64,000 bases of DNA from Massilia sp. ST3 (lineage in GTDB: Bacteria > Pseudomonadota > Gammaproteobacteria > Burkholderiales > Burkholderiaceae_D): assembly GCF_018119405.1 (NCBI RefSeq), contig NZ_JAGPWC010000012.1, forward strand, positions 1 to 64,000, written 5' to 3'. Both the position numbers and the translations under genes were made by a program. This document shows, piece by piece, positions 49,832 to 56,847 of this stretch (its first letter is position 1; each line of letters opens with the position of its first letter). The notes under the pieces were generated by a model. The model saw only the letters and a program-made list of their open reading frames with translations. It had not been told where the DNA came from and searched no databases.

Positions 49832-49908
49832 TGGCGCGGCTGGCAGGAATCGAACCCACGACCCCTTGGTTCGTAGCCAAGTACTCTATCCAGCTGAGCT
49901 ACAGCCGC
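49832..49908 (-). tRNA. tRNA-Arg (anticodon ACG), copy 1
   Basis: 77 bases with encoded CCA. Acceptor GCGGCTG/CAGCCGC, anticodon arm CTTGG-CTACGAA-CCAAG, T loop TTCGAAT. ACG (read as ICG) decodes CGU, CGC and CGA. It is the last of four copies in the direction of transcription. Confidence 0.97.
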
Positions 49909-49919
49909 CCGAAGCACGC

Positions 49920-49947
49920 ATTATAGCAGCATGTGCCGGATTGGCAA
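49920..49947 (-). promoter_or_regulatory. Promoter of tRNA-Arg copy 1
   Basis: Minus strand TTGCCA-16-TATAAT, a consensus -10, with the predicted start a few bases before the tRNA. Confidence 0.75.
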
Positions 49948-50021
49948 ACCCCCAGTCGCTGGACGTTCCGGCACGCCGGCGCCGCGAATGCGCTCCGCAC
50001 CTTGGGAATGGCCCGGAAACG

Positions 50022-50053
50022 AAAAAAGGGACCAGATCTTTCAATCTGGTCCC
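50022..50053 (-). terminator. Terminator of tRNA-Arg copy 2
   Basis: GGGACCAGAT/ATCTGGTCCC stem followed on the minus strand by six T, eight bases after the tRNA end. Nearly the same hairpin follows copies 3 and 4. Confidence 0.92.
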
Positions 50054-50061
50054 TCATATTC

Positions 50062-50138
50062 TGGCGCGGCTGGCAGGAATCGAACCCACGACCCCTTGGT
50101 TCGTAGCCAAGTACTCTATCCAGCTGAGCTACAGCCGC
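50062..50138 (-). tRNA. tRNA-Arg (anticodon ACG), copy 2
   Basis: Same 77-base sequence as copy 1 as far as I can read, with encoded CCA. Lies between its own promoter and terminator. Confidence 0.97.
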
Positions 50139-50149
50139 CCGATGCACGC

Positions 50150-50178
50150 ATTATAGCGGCGTACGCGCTTCTTGGCAA
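50150..50178 (-). promoter_or_regulatory. Promoter of tRNA-Arg copy 2
   Basis: Minus strand TTGCCA-17-TATAAT, the best promoter of the four. Confidence 0.78.
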
Positions 50179-50220
50179 ATCGGTATCCCTTGGTATTGCC
50201 GAAGGGCAGGCCCGGAAACG

Positions 50221-50252
50221 AAAAAAGGGACCAGATCTTTCAATCTGGTCCC
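50221..50252 (-). terminator. Terminator of tRNA-Arg copy 3
   Basis: GGGACCAGAT/ATCTGGTCCC stem with six T on the minus strand. Confidence 0.92.
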
Positions 50253-50260
50253 TCATATTC

Positions 50261-50337
50261 TGGCGCGGCTGGCAGGAATCGAACCCACGACCCCTTGGTT
50301 CGTAGCCAAGTACTCTATCCAGCTGAGCTACAGCCGC
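50261..50337 (-). tRNA. tRNA-Arg (anticodon ACG), copy 3
   Basis: Same 77-base sequence with encoded CCA; the duplicated unit spans tRNA, terminator and promoter. Confidence 0.97.
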
Positions 50338-50348
50338 CCGATGCACGC

Positions 50349-50376
50349 ATTATAGCGGCGCGCACGCTTCTTGCAA
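50349..50376 (-). promoter_or_regulatory. Promoter of tRNA-Arg copy 3
   Basis: Minus strand TTGCAA-16-TATAAT. Confidence 0.72.
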
Positions 50377-50450
50377 AGGCTCATCGCCATTTTCCCTGCC
50401 GGCCGCCTCTGCGGAGCGGGGCGGCAGCTTCGCGGCGGGCGGCGCCAACG

Positions 50451-50482
50451 AAAAAAGGGACCAGATCTTCCGATCTGGTCCC
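50451..50482 (-). terminator. Terminator of tRNA-Arg copy 4
   Basis: GGGACCAGAT/ATCTGGTCCC with six T on the minus strand. The loop differs from copies 2 and 3 (CTTCCG in place of CTTTCA). Confidence 0.92.
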
Positions 50483-50490
50483 TCATATTC

Positions 50491-50567
50491 TGGCGCGGCT
50501 GGCAGGAATCGAACCCACGACCCCTTGGTTCGTAGCCAAGTACTCTATCCAGCTGAGCTACAGCCGC
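50491..50567 (-). tRNA. tRNA-Arg (anticodon ACG), copy 4
   Basis: Same 77-base sequence with encoded CCA; first of the four in transcription order. Confidence 0.97.
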
Positions 50568-50578
50568 CCGAGGCACGC

Positions 50579-50607
50579 ATTATAGCAGCGACACTTTGTT
50601 TCCGGAA
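50579..50607 (-). promoter_or_regulatory. Promoter of tRNA-Arg copy 4 (weak -35)
   Basis: TATAAT is intact on the minus strand, but the hexamer 17 bp upstream is TTCCGG, much poorer than the TTGCCA/TTGCAA of the other copies. The divergent sensor kinase gene begins about 70 bp to the right. Confidence 0.5.
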
Positions 50608-50677
50608 GTCTCATTTTGTTCCGCAGCCGGGGCGCGCTCTGGTAGATTAGGCGGACGGGTTTCTGGAACGGAAGAAT

Positions 50678-53600
50678 ATGTCGTATTTGACGAGGGCCGC
50701 ACGCGGCGGCCTGCATCGCCTGCTGTCGGCCCTGGCCCTGTGTGCGCTGCTGGCCGTGCCGGCTGGAGCGGCCCAGCGCAGCCTGCGCTTCGAGCATCTC
50801 TCGATCGAAGACGGCCTGTCGCAGCAATCGGCCCTGACCATCCTGCAGGACCGCCAGGGTTTCATGTGGTTCGGCACCCAGGCCGGCCTGAACCGCTTCG
50901 ACGGCTACCGCATGACGGTCTACCGCAACGATCCCAACGATCCCGCCAGCCTCCCGGATAACTTCGTCTCCGCCTCCTACGAGGATGCCGGCGGCCGGCT
51001 GTGGTTCGGCACCAAGGGCGGCCTGGCGCGCTTCGATCCGGCCAGCGCCCGCTTCGAGCGCTACGTCCCGCTCGACGCCGAGGCCGGGCGCAGCGGCCAC
51101 CGCGCCGTCTACGCCATCACCGCCGCGCCCGGCGGCGCCCTGTGGCTGGCGACCAGCGACGGCCTGCTGCATTTCGATCCCGCCACCCGGCGCTTCCGCG
51201 CCTACCGGCACGATCCGGACGATCCGGCCAGCCTGCGCGACAACCGCGTCACCGCGCTGGCGGTCGACGGCCAGGGCCAGCTGTGGGTCGGCACCGAAGG
51301 CGGCCTCGACCGGCTCGACCCGCGCAGCGGGCGCTTCAGCCACCATGCCGTCGAACCGGCGCTCGACGCCCAGCGCAACACCGTACTGTCGCTGTCGATG
51401 GGGCCGCGCGACACGCTCTGGATCGGCACCGCGGCCGGGCTCGAGGCGTGGCGCCTGGACGCCGGCGGGGGGAGCCCCCAGCGCCGCCACCTGGGCTTGG
51501 CCGAGGGCATGCCGGACGTGCGCATCATCAGCCTGTACCACGACAGCGGCGCCCAGCTGTGGGTCGGCACCGACACCGAGGGCCTGAAGTGGCGCGATCC
51601 GGCCAGTGGCCGCTTCGATTCCTGGACCCATGCCGAGAACGACCAGCACAGCCTCTCGGACAACCAGGTGCCGGCGGTGCTGGTCGACCGCACCGGCACG
51701 CTCTGGGTCGGCACCTACTATGGCGGCGTCAACCGCACCGACCTGGCCAGCGGCGGTTTCACCCGCTATGGCGACGGCCAGGGCCTGGGCCGCAGCCGGG
51801 TGCGCGCCATCATGGACGACGGCGCCGGCGGGCTGTGGCTGGGAACCACCGGCAACGGCCTGCTGCGCCTGGACCGCGCCAGCGGCCGCCTGCGGCAGTA
51901 TGCCGGTCCGCGCCTCCCCAGCGAAGTCGTGACCTCGCTGGCGCGCGCCCGCGGCCGCCTGTGGATCGGCACCCCGATGGGGCTGGTCTGGCGCAACGAC
52001 CAAGGGCGCATCGGCCGGGTGGCGCTGGGCCCGGGACCGGCGGCCAACTATGTGAACGCCATCCGCGAAGGGCGCGACGGCACCTTGTGGGTGATTACGC
52101 GCGGCGGCCTGTCGGCGCTGCCGCCCGGGTCGGACGTGTCGCGCAGCTGGCGCCACGATCCGGACGACCCCACCAGCCTGGGCGACAACTACGGCTTCGC
52201 GGTGCTGGAAGACCGCCAGGGCATCGTCTGGATCGGCACCGAGACCGGGCTCGAACGCTTCGACCGCCAGGCCGGCACCTTCACCCGCTTCCGCCACGAT
52301 CCGCAGGACCCGCACAGCCTGCGCCACAGCCGCGTGTACTACCTGAAAGAATCCTCGCGCGGCGAGCTGTGGATCGGCACTGCCGGCGGCCTGCACCGCA
52401 TGGAAACGGGCGGCGCGCGGCCGCGCTTCCGTTTCTTCCCCTTCGCCCAGGGCCAGGAAGCGCTGCCGGTCGGCGCCGTGCTGGAGGACGCGGGCGGGGT
52501 GCTGTGGGTCAGCACCACCGCCGGCATCACCCGCCTCGATCCGGTCAGCGGCCAGATCAAGAACTACACCTCCAAGGACGGGCTGATCGACGGCTCCTTC
52601 TTCGTCGGCGCGGGCTGGCGCAGCGCGGACGGCCAGCTGCATTTCGGCGGCATCAACGGCATGACCTCGTTCCGGCCGGAAGCGGTACGCGACAATCCCT
52701 TCCCGCCGGTGCCGGTGATCACCGACCTCCTGGTGCTGAACCGCTCGCGCGCCGCCAGTCTCGGGGACATGCGCGAAGGCAAGCGCGAGATCACGCTGTC
52801 CCACCGCGATTCGGTGTTCGCGCTCGAGTTCGCGGCGCTGCATTTCGCCGACCCGCAGGGCAACCGCTACGCCTACCAGCTGGAAGGCTTCGACCAGAAC
52901 TGGGTCGACACCGATGCGCGCCGGCGCTTCGCCACCTACACCAATCTCGACCCGGGCAGCTACGTGTTCCGGGTGCGCGCCAGCAACAAGGACGGTCTGT
53001 GGAGCCAGGAAGCGGCCACGCTCGCCATCACCATCACGCCGCCGTTCTGGAAGACCTGGTGGTTCCGCACCCTGGCCGTGGCCATCGTCCTGGCGCTGTC
53101 CTACCTGCTGTACCGGCTGCGCGTGCGTGTGCTGGTGCGGCAGAAGGGCTTGCTGGAACGCGAGGTGGGGGTGCGTACCGCCGAGCTGCTGCTGCAGAAG
53201 GAAGCGGCCGAGCGGCGCAAGCGCGAGGTCGAGCGCCAGAAGGAAGTGGTGGAGCGCGCCCACCGCGACATCGCGCTGCTGTCCGACATCGGCCGCCTGC
53301 TGACGGCCAACCTGGACAGCGAAGCCATCATGCGCACCCTCTACGAGCACGTCCAGGCCCTGATGGACACCCGCAGCTTCGCCGTGGCGCTGCGCCAGCC
53401 GGAGCGCGGGACGATCGGCTTCCCGTTCGCGGTGGTCGACGGCCGGCGCGTGCCGGCCTTCGAGATCGCGGACGATCCGCGGCGCCACCTGGTGGCCTGG
53501 AGCATGGCGGGCGGGCGCGAGATCCTGGTCGGCGACCTGGCCGCCGAACTGCCGGCCGTGCTGGGCCAGGACGGCGGCGCGGACCAGCCGCTGCTGGAAA

Positions 53601-54604
53601 GCCTCACCCAGGCGCTGATGGAGACCAACCGGGAAAAGCCTGGTTCGCTGCTGTGCGTGCCGGTATCGGTCGGCGAACGCGTGGTCGGCGCCGTCACGGT
53701 GCAGAGCCCCACCTTGCACGCCTATGGACAGGTGCACCTGGACATGCTCGAGACCCTCGCCGCCTACGTCGGGGTGGCGATCGACAATGCCCAGGCTTAC
53801 CACCAGCTCAAGCAGACCCAGGCCCAGCTGGCGTCGCACGAGAAGCTGGCCTCGCTCGGATCGCTGGTGGCGGGCGTCGCGCACGAGCTGAACACCCCGA
53901 TCGGCAACAGCCTGCTGATGGCCAGCACCCTGCAGGAAAAGACCCTGGCGGTGGCCACCCGCTTCGACCAGGCCCAGCTGAAACGCTCCGACCTGGCCGA
54001 CTACATGGCGGCATCGACCGAAGCCTCGGACCTGATCGTGCGCAGCCTGCACAACGCGGCCGAGCTGGTGAGCAGCTTCCGCCAGGTCTCGGTGGACCAG
54101 GCCAGCGCCCAGCGCCGCCGCTTCGACCTGGCCCAGGCCTGCCACGAAATCGCGGCCACCATGATGAACACGGTGCGCCTGGCCGGCCACAGCCTGGTCG
54201 TGGAGGTTCCTTCCGGCATCATGATGGACGGTTTCCCCGGGCCGCTGGGGCAGGCCATCATCAATTTCGTGAACAACGCGATGCTGCACGCCTTCGACGC
54301 TCCCGGCGGCCGCATGCGCCTGTCGGCGGAGGCGGGCGAGGGAACGGTGCGCATCGTCTTCCGCGACGACGGGCGCGGGGTGGCCCAGGAACACCTGGCG
54401 CGCATCTTCGACCCCTTCTTCACCACCCGCATGGGGCAGGGCGGCACCGGCCTGGGCCTGAACATCGTCTACAACATCGTGACCTCTCTGCTCGGCGGAA
54501 CGATCCGCGTAGAAAGCGAGCTGGGCCAGGGTACGGCCTTCGTGCTCGACCTGCCGCTGCGCGCACCCGATGCGCGGGTGGCGGAGGATGCGGCGCAGGC
54601 CTGA
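50678..54604 (+). CDS. Sensor kinase with periplasmic two-component propeller (Reg_prop, Y_Y_Y, GAF, kinase)
   Basis: 1308 residues. Signal peptide (1-32); about fourteen Reg_prop blades with LWxGT-type repeats (40-665), probably two seven-bladed propellers; a Y_Y_Y domain (700-780, YAYQLEGFDQNWVD); one membrane helix (about 793-812); a coiled coil; a GAF domain (870-1040); and a kinase core with AHELNTPIGNS (His1069) and HATPase (GRGVAQEHLARIFDPFFTTRMGQGGTGLGL). No receiver or AraC domain is attached, unlike Bacteroides hybrids. Ligands of such propellers are often sugars or polymers. The response regulator is not adjacent. Confidence 0.93.
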   Translation: MSYLTRAARGGLHRLLSALALCALLAVPAGAAQRSLRFEHLSIEDGLSQQSALTILQDRQGFMWFGTQAGLNRFDGYRMTVYRNDPNDPASLPDNFVSASYEDAGGRLWFGTKGGLARFDPASARFERYVPLDAEAGRSGHRAVYAITAAPGGALWLATSDGLLHFDPATRRFRAYRHDPDDPASLRDNRVTALAVDGQGQLWVGTEGGLDRLDPRSGRFSHHAVEPALDAQRNTVLSLSMGPRDTLWIGTAAGLEAWRLDAGGGSPQRRHLGLAEGMPDVRIISLYHDSGAQLWVGTDTEGLKWRDPASGRFDSWTHAENDQHSLSDNQVPAVLVDRTGTLWVGTYYGGVNRTDLASGGFTRYGDGQGLGRSRVRAIMDDGAGGLWLGTTGNGLLRLDRASGRLRQYAGPRLPSEVVTSLARARGRLWIGTPMGLVWRNDQGRIGRVALGPGPAANYVNAIREGRDGTLWVITRGGLSALPPGSDVSRSWRHDPDDPTSLGDNYGFAVLEDRQGIVWIGTETGLERFDRQAGTFTRFRHDPQDPHSLRHSRVYYLKESSRGELWIGTAGGLHRMETGGARPRFRFFPFAQGQEALPVGAVLEDAGGVLWVSTTAGITRLDPVSGQIKNYTSKDGLIDGSFFVGAGWRSADGQLHFGGINGMTSFRPEAVRDNPFPPVPVITDLLVLNRSRAASLGDMREGKREITLSHRDSVFALEFAALHFADPQGNRYAYQLEGFDQNWVDTDARRRFATYTNLDPGSYVFRVRASNKDGLWSQEAATLAITITPPFWKTWWFRTLAVAIVLALSYLLYRLRVRVLVRQKGLLEREVGVRTAELLLQKEAAERRKREVERQKEVVERAHRDIALLSDIGRLLTANLDSEAIMRTLYEHVQALMDTRSFAVALRQPERGTIGFPFAVVDGRRVPAFEIADDPRRHLVAWSMAGGREILVGDLAAELPAVLGQDGGADQPLLESLTQALMETNREKPGSLLCVPVSVGERVVGAVTVQSPTLHAYGQVHLDMLETLAAYVGVAIDNAQAYHQLKQTQAQLASHEKLASLGSLVAGVAHELNTPIGNSLLMASTLQEKTLAVATRFDQAQLKRSDLADYMAASTEASDLIVRSLHNAAELVSSFRQVSVDQASAQRRRFDLAQACHEIAATMMNTVRLAGHSLVVEVPSGIMMDGFPGPLGQAIINFVNNAMLHAFDAPGGRMRLSAEAGEGTVRIVFRDDGRGVAQEHLARIFDPFFTTRMGQGGTGLGLNIVYNIVTSLLGGTIRVESELGQGTAFVLDLPLRAPDARVAEDAAQA

Positions 54605-54726
54605 ACGCGGCGCAGCCGCCCCCCGGTTTCGACACTTCGGCCCGCGAATCGCACGGCCTGTCGCCGGGCGGGCCCGGGGGCGGACTTGCCTGGCTACACT
54701 CGCAGCATCATTCAATGGAGAACGCC

Positions 54727-55143
54727 GTGAAACCCATCCTGTCCGCCATCCTCGCGCTGTCCTTCCTGGGCTGCGGCGCCGCCGCCGCGCAAGACGCCAG
54801 GGGCGGCGCCGCCGCCCCAGCCGCGGCCGAAAAATGGCTGAAGCTGGTCGATGCGGGCGACTATGCCGGCGCCTGGAACACCAGTTCCGCCGACGTGCGC
54901 GCCAATCATTCGAAATTCTTCTGGACCACGCTGATCGGGGGCGTGCGCCTGCCCCTGGGCGAGGCCAGGTCGCGCAGCTTGAAGTCGGCCGTCCCCAAGG
55001 CCGAGGGCAGCCGGGTGGCGCTGGAATACGCCTCCCGGTTCGAGAAGGACAAGCAGGCCCGCGAAACGGTCACCGCGGCCCGCGACAAGGACGGCGCCTG
55101 GCGCGTCACCGGCTACAGCATCGACGCCACGACCGACCGCTGA
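54727..55143 (+). CDS. DUF4019-family secreted protein
   Basis: 138 residues from a GTG with GGAG six bases before it; an ATG four codons earlier is the alternative. Signal peptide MKPILSAILALSFLGCGAAAAQ. The mature part has AAEKWLKLVDAGDYAGAWNTSSADVR, the helical pattern of DUF4019, followed by strands ending VTGYSIDA. The role is unknown. It lies downstream of the sensor kinase by 122 bp. Confidence 0.8.
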   Translation: MKPILSAILALSFLGCGAAAAQDARGGAAAPAAAEKWLKLVDAGDYAGAWNTSSADVRANHSKFFWTTLIGGVRLPLGEARSRSLKSAVPKAEGSRVALEYASRFEKDKQARETVTAARDKDGAWRVTGYSIDATTDR

Positions 55144-55157
55144 ATGCCGGCGCTCGG

Positions 55158-56102
55158 CTAGAGCAGGTTGCGCGGCTGGCCCGCTTCCCAGGCTTCGATA
55201 TTGTCGATGAGCATGTCGGCGAGCCGCTGCATGGCGCCGCCGCTGGCCCAGGCCACATGGGGCGTGAGGATGAAGTTCGGCAAGCGCAGGCGCAGCAGCG
55301 GGTTGTCCGGCGCGGGCGGCTCCTTGCTCAATACGTCGAACCCGGCGCCGCCGATCCGTCCTTCGCGCAAGGCTTCGGCCAGCGCCGCCTCGTCGACCAG
55401 GCCGCCGCGCGCGGTGTTGATGAGCAGGGCGTCGCGCCGCATCAGTCCCAGCTCGCGCGCCCCGATCAGGTGGCGCGTCTGTTCCGTCAGCGGCAGGTGC
55501 AGGCTGATCACGCTCGCGGTGCGCAGCAGTTCGTCGAGTTCCAGTTGCAGCACGCCGGGGTCGGCGATCGGCGAGCGTGAAGTGGCGCACACCTCCATGC
55601 CGAAGGCGCGCGCCAGGTGCGCCACCTGCTTGCCGAGCGCGCCGTAGCCGACGATGCCGAGCCGGCTACCGGCCAGGTCGCCGATCGGATGGTCGAGCAG
55701 GCAGAAGCGCGTGGAGCGCTCCCATTGGCCGGCCTCGACGTCGGCGATATAGGCGCGCAGGTTGCGGCGCAGGGCCAGCAGCAGCGCGAAGCAGTGTTCC
55801 GGCACCGAGACCGTCGAATAATTGCGGATATTCGACACCACGATCCCGCGTTCGCGGCAGGCGGCCAGGTCGACGTTGTCGCTGCCGGTGGCGGCGATCG
55901 CGACCATCTTCAGCTCCGGCAACTGCGCGATGGCGGCGGCGCGCAGCGGCACCTTGTTGGTGACGGCCACGGACGCACCGCGCAGGCGCTCCACCACGTC
56001 CTGTTCGGCGGTGGCGGCGTGGTCCTCCCAGGCATGGGCGAAGGCGGGCTTGCGCACGTCGGCGATCAGGCTGTCGCGGTCGAGGAAGACGATTCGGTGC
56101 AT
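55158..56102 (-). CDS. D-isomer specific 2-hydroxyacid dehydrogenase
   Basis: 314 residues, cytoplasmic, NAD(P)H-dependent. The nucleotide-binding site is GIVGYGALGKQVAHLARAFGM. The catalytic Arg lies in NTARGGLVDE, the Glu in LSKEPP, and the His in LTPHVAWAS. Resembles glycerate dehydrogenase/hydroxypyruvate reductase (HprA) in length and in VSNIRNYST, but the substrate is inferred. AAAGGA precedes the ATG. Confidence 0.9.
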   Translation of the reverse strand: MHRIVFLDRDSLIADVRKPAFAHAWEDHAATAEQDVVERLRGASVAVTNKVPLRAAAIAQLPELKMVAIAATGSDNVDLAACRERGIVVSNIRNYSTVSVPEHCFALLLALRRNLRAYIADVEAGQWERSTRFCLLDHPIGDLAGSRLGIVGYGALGKQVAHLARAFGMEVCATSRSPIADPGVLQLELDELLRTASVISLHLPLTEQTRHLIGARELGLMRRDALLINTARGGLVDEAALAEALREGRIGGAGFDVLSKEPPAPDNPLLRLRLPNFILTPHVAWASGGAMQRLADMLIDNIEAWEAGQPRNLL

Positions 56103-56270
56103 GGGGTCCTTTCGCGGCGGGCAAAACCCCATTGTAGAACAGGCGCACAGTGCGCAGACAGGCGCGGAGGGAAGAGAGGAAGCAGAAAAGGGGGCGAAGA
56201 CAGGGCGGACCCTGCCTTCGCCAGGATATGGTGGAGCCCGAGCGAGGGGGACTTGAGCTCTCGGGGATTG

Positions 56271-56624
56271 TTATTTGTGTTGGGCCTCGGCCTTGGCGGC
56301 GACTTTGTCCGCCTTCGCTTCGGCTTTCTCGGTGGTTTTTTCCACCTTGGCGTCCGCCTTCTCGGCGGCTTTCTCTGCCTTCGCATCGGCCTTCTCTAGC
56401 TTTGCGTCGGCCTTGTCGGCAGCCTTGTCAGCCTTGACCGCGGCCTTGTCGGCCTTGGCATCAGCCTTCGCGACCTTCTTGTCATGCTTGGCTTCGGCCT
56501 TCGCCTCTTTCTTCTCCGCCTTGGCTTCGGGAGTGGTGGCGGCGGTGCTGGTGGCGGCGGGAGTCTGGGCGAACACGGAAGTAGCGAACAGGCCGGCGAA
56601 CAGGGTAGCGACGATTTTGCTCAT
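56271..56624 (-). CDS. Exported Lys/Ala/Glu-rich repeat protein
   Basis: 117 residues. A signal peptide (MSKIVATLFAGLFATSVFAQ) is followed by a low-complexity region built from units such as AKADKAADKADAK and EKADAKAEKAAEK, an extended helix or coiled coil with charge nearly balanced between Lys and Glu/Asp. AAGGA precedes the ATG. It may be a periplasmic or cell-wall associated filament; similar Lys/Ala repeats occur in many bacteria with no common ancestor. Confidence 0.75.
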   Translation of the reverse strand: MSKIVATLFAGLFATSVFAQTPAATSTAATTPEAKAEKKEAKAEAKHDKKVAKADAKADKAAVKADKAADKADAKLEKADAKAEKAAEKADAKVEKTTEKAEAKADKVAAKAEAQHK

Positions 56625-56847
56625 AGTGTCATTCCTTCGTTTTCGTTGATGAAAGGTGGGAAGCAGTTCCCGTGTTACTGAGTCATCAACGTGGACGCTT
56701 TGCCCGCGGTTGACGCGCGCTTCGCGCATTTACAAGCGCTTACAAATGGCCGTCGCGACATGATCGGCGCGGGCAAGGTTCGTTGCCGAACAGTCGCAGC
56801 GGCCTGGCCCGCCTAGACTCGGGCCATCTACTGCCGGAGGTACCGCC

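Noticed and set aside
49684-50585. Repeated small frames over the tRNA-Arg array
   Set aside because: They translate the tRNA, promoter and terminator sequences; the regular repetition comes from the tRNA units.
49790-50607. Regular direct repeats considered as a CRISPR array
   Set aside because: Repeats are 77-base tRNA genes with promoters and terminators at about 200-230 bp spacing; there are no short repeats with unique spacers and no cas genes.
50558-54715. A 1385-codon frame antisense to the propeller kinase
   Set aside because: Same reason: antisense to an unmistakable sensor kinase; stop codons are rare in this composition.
51001-54726. Long plus-strand frame overlapping the propeller kinase and leading into the DUF4019 gene
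   Set aside because: Only the last 139 codons, from the GTG with a ribosome-binding site and signal peptide, are a gene; the rest is an alternative frame of the kinase.
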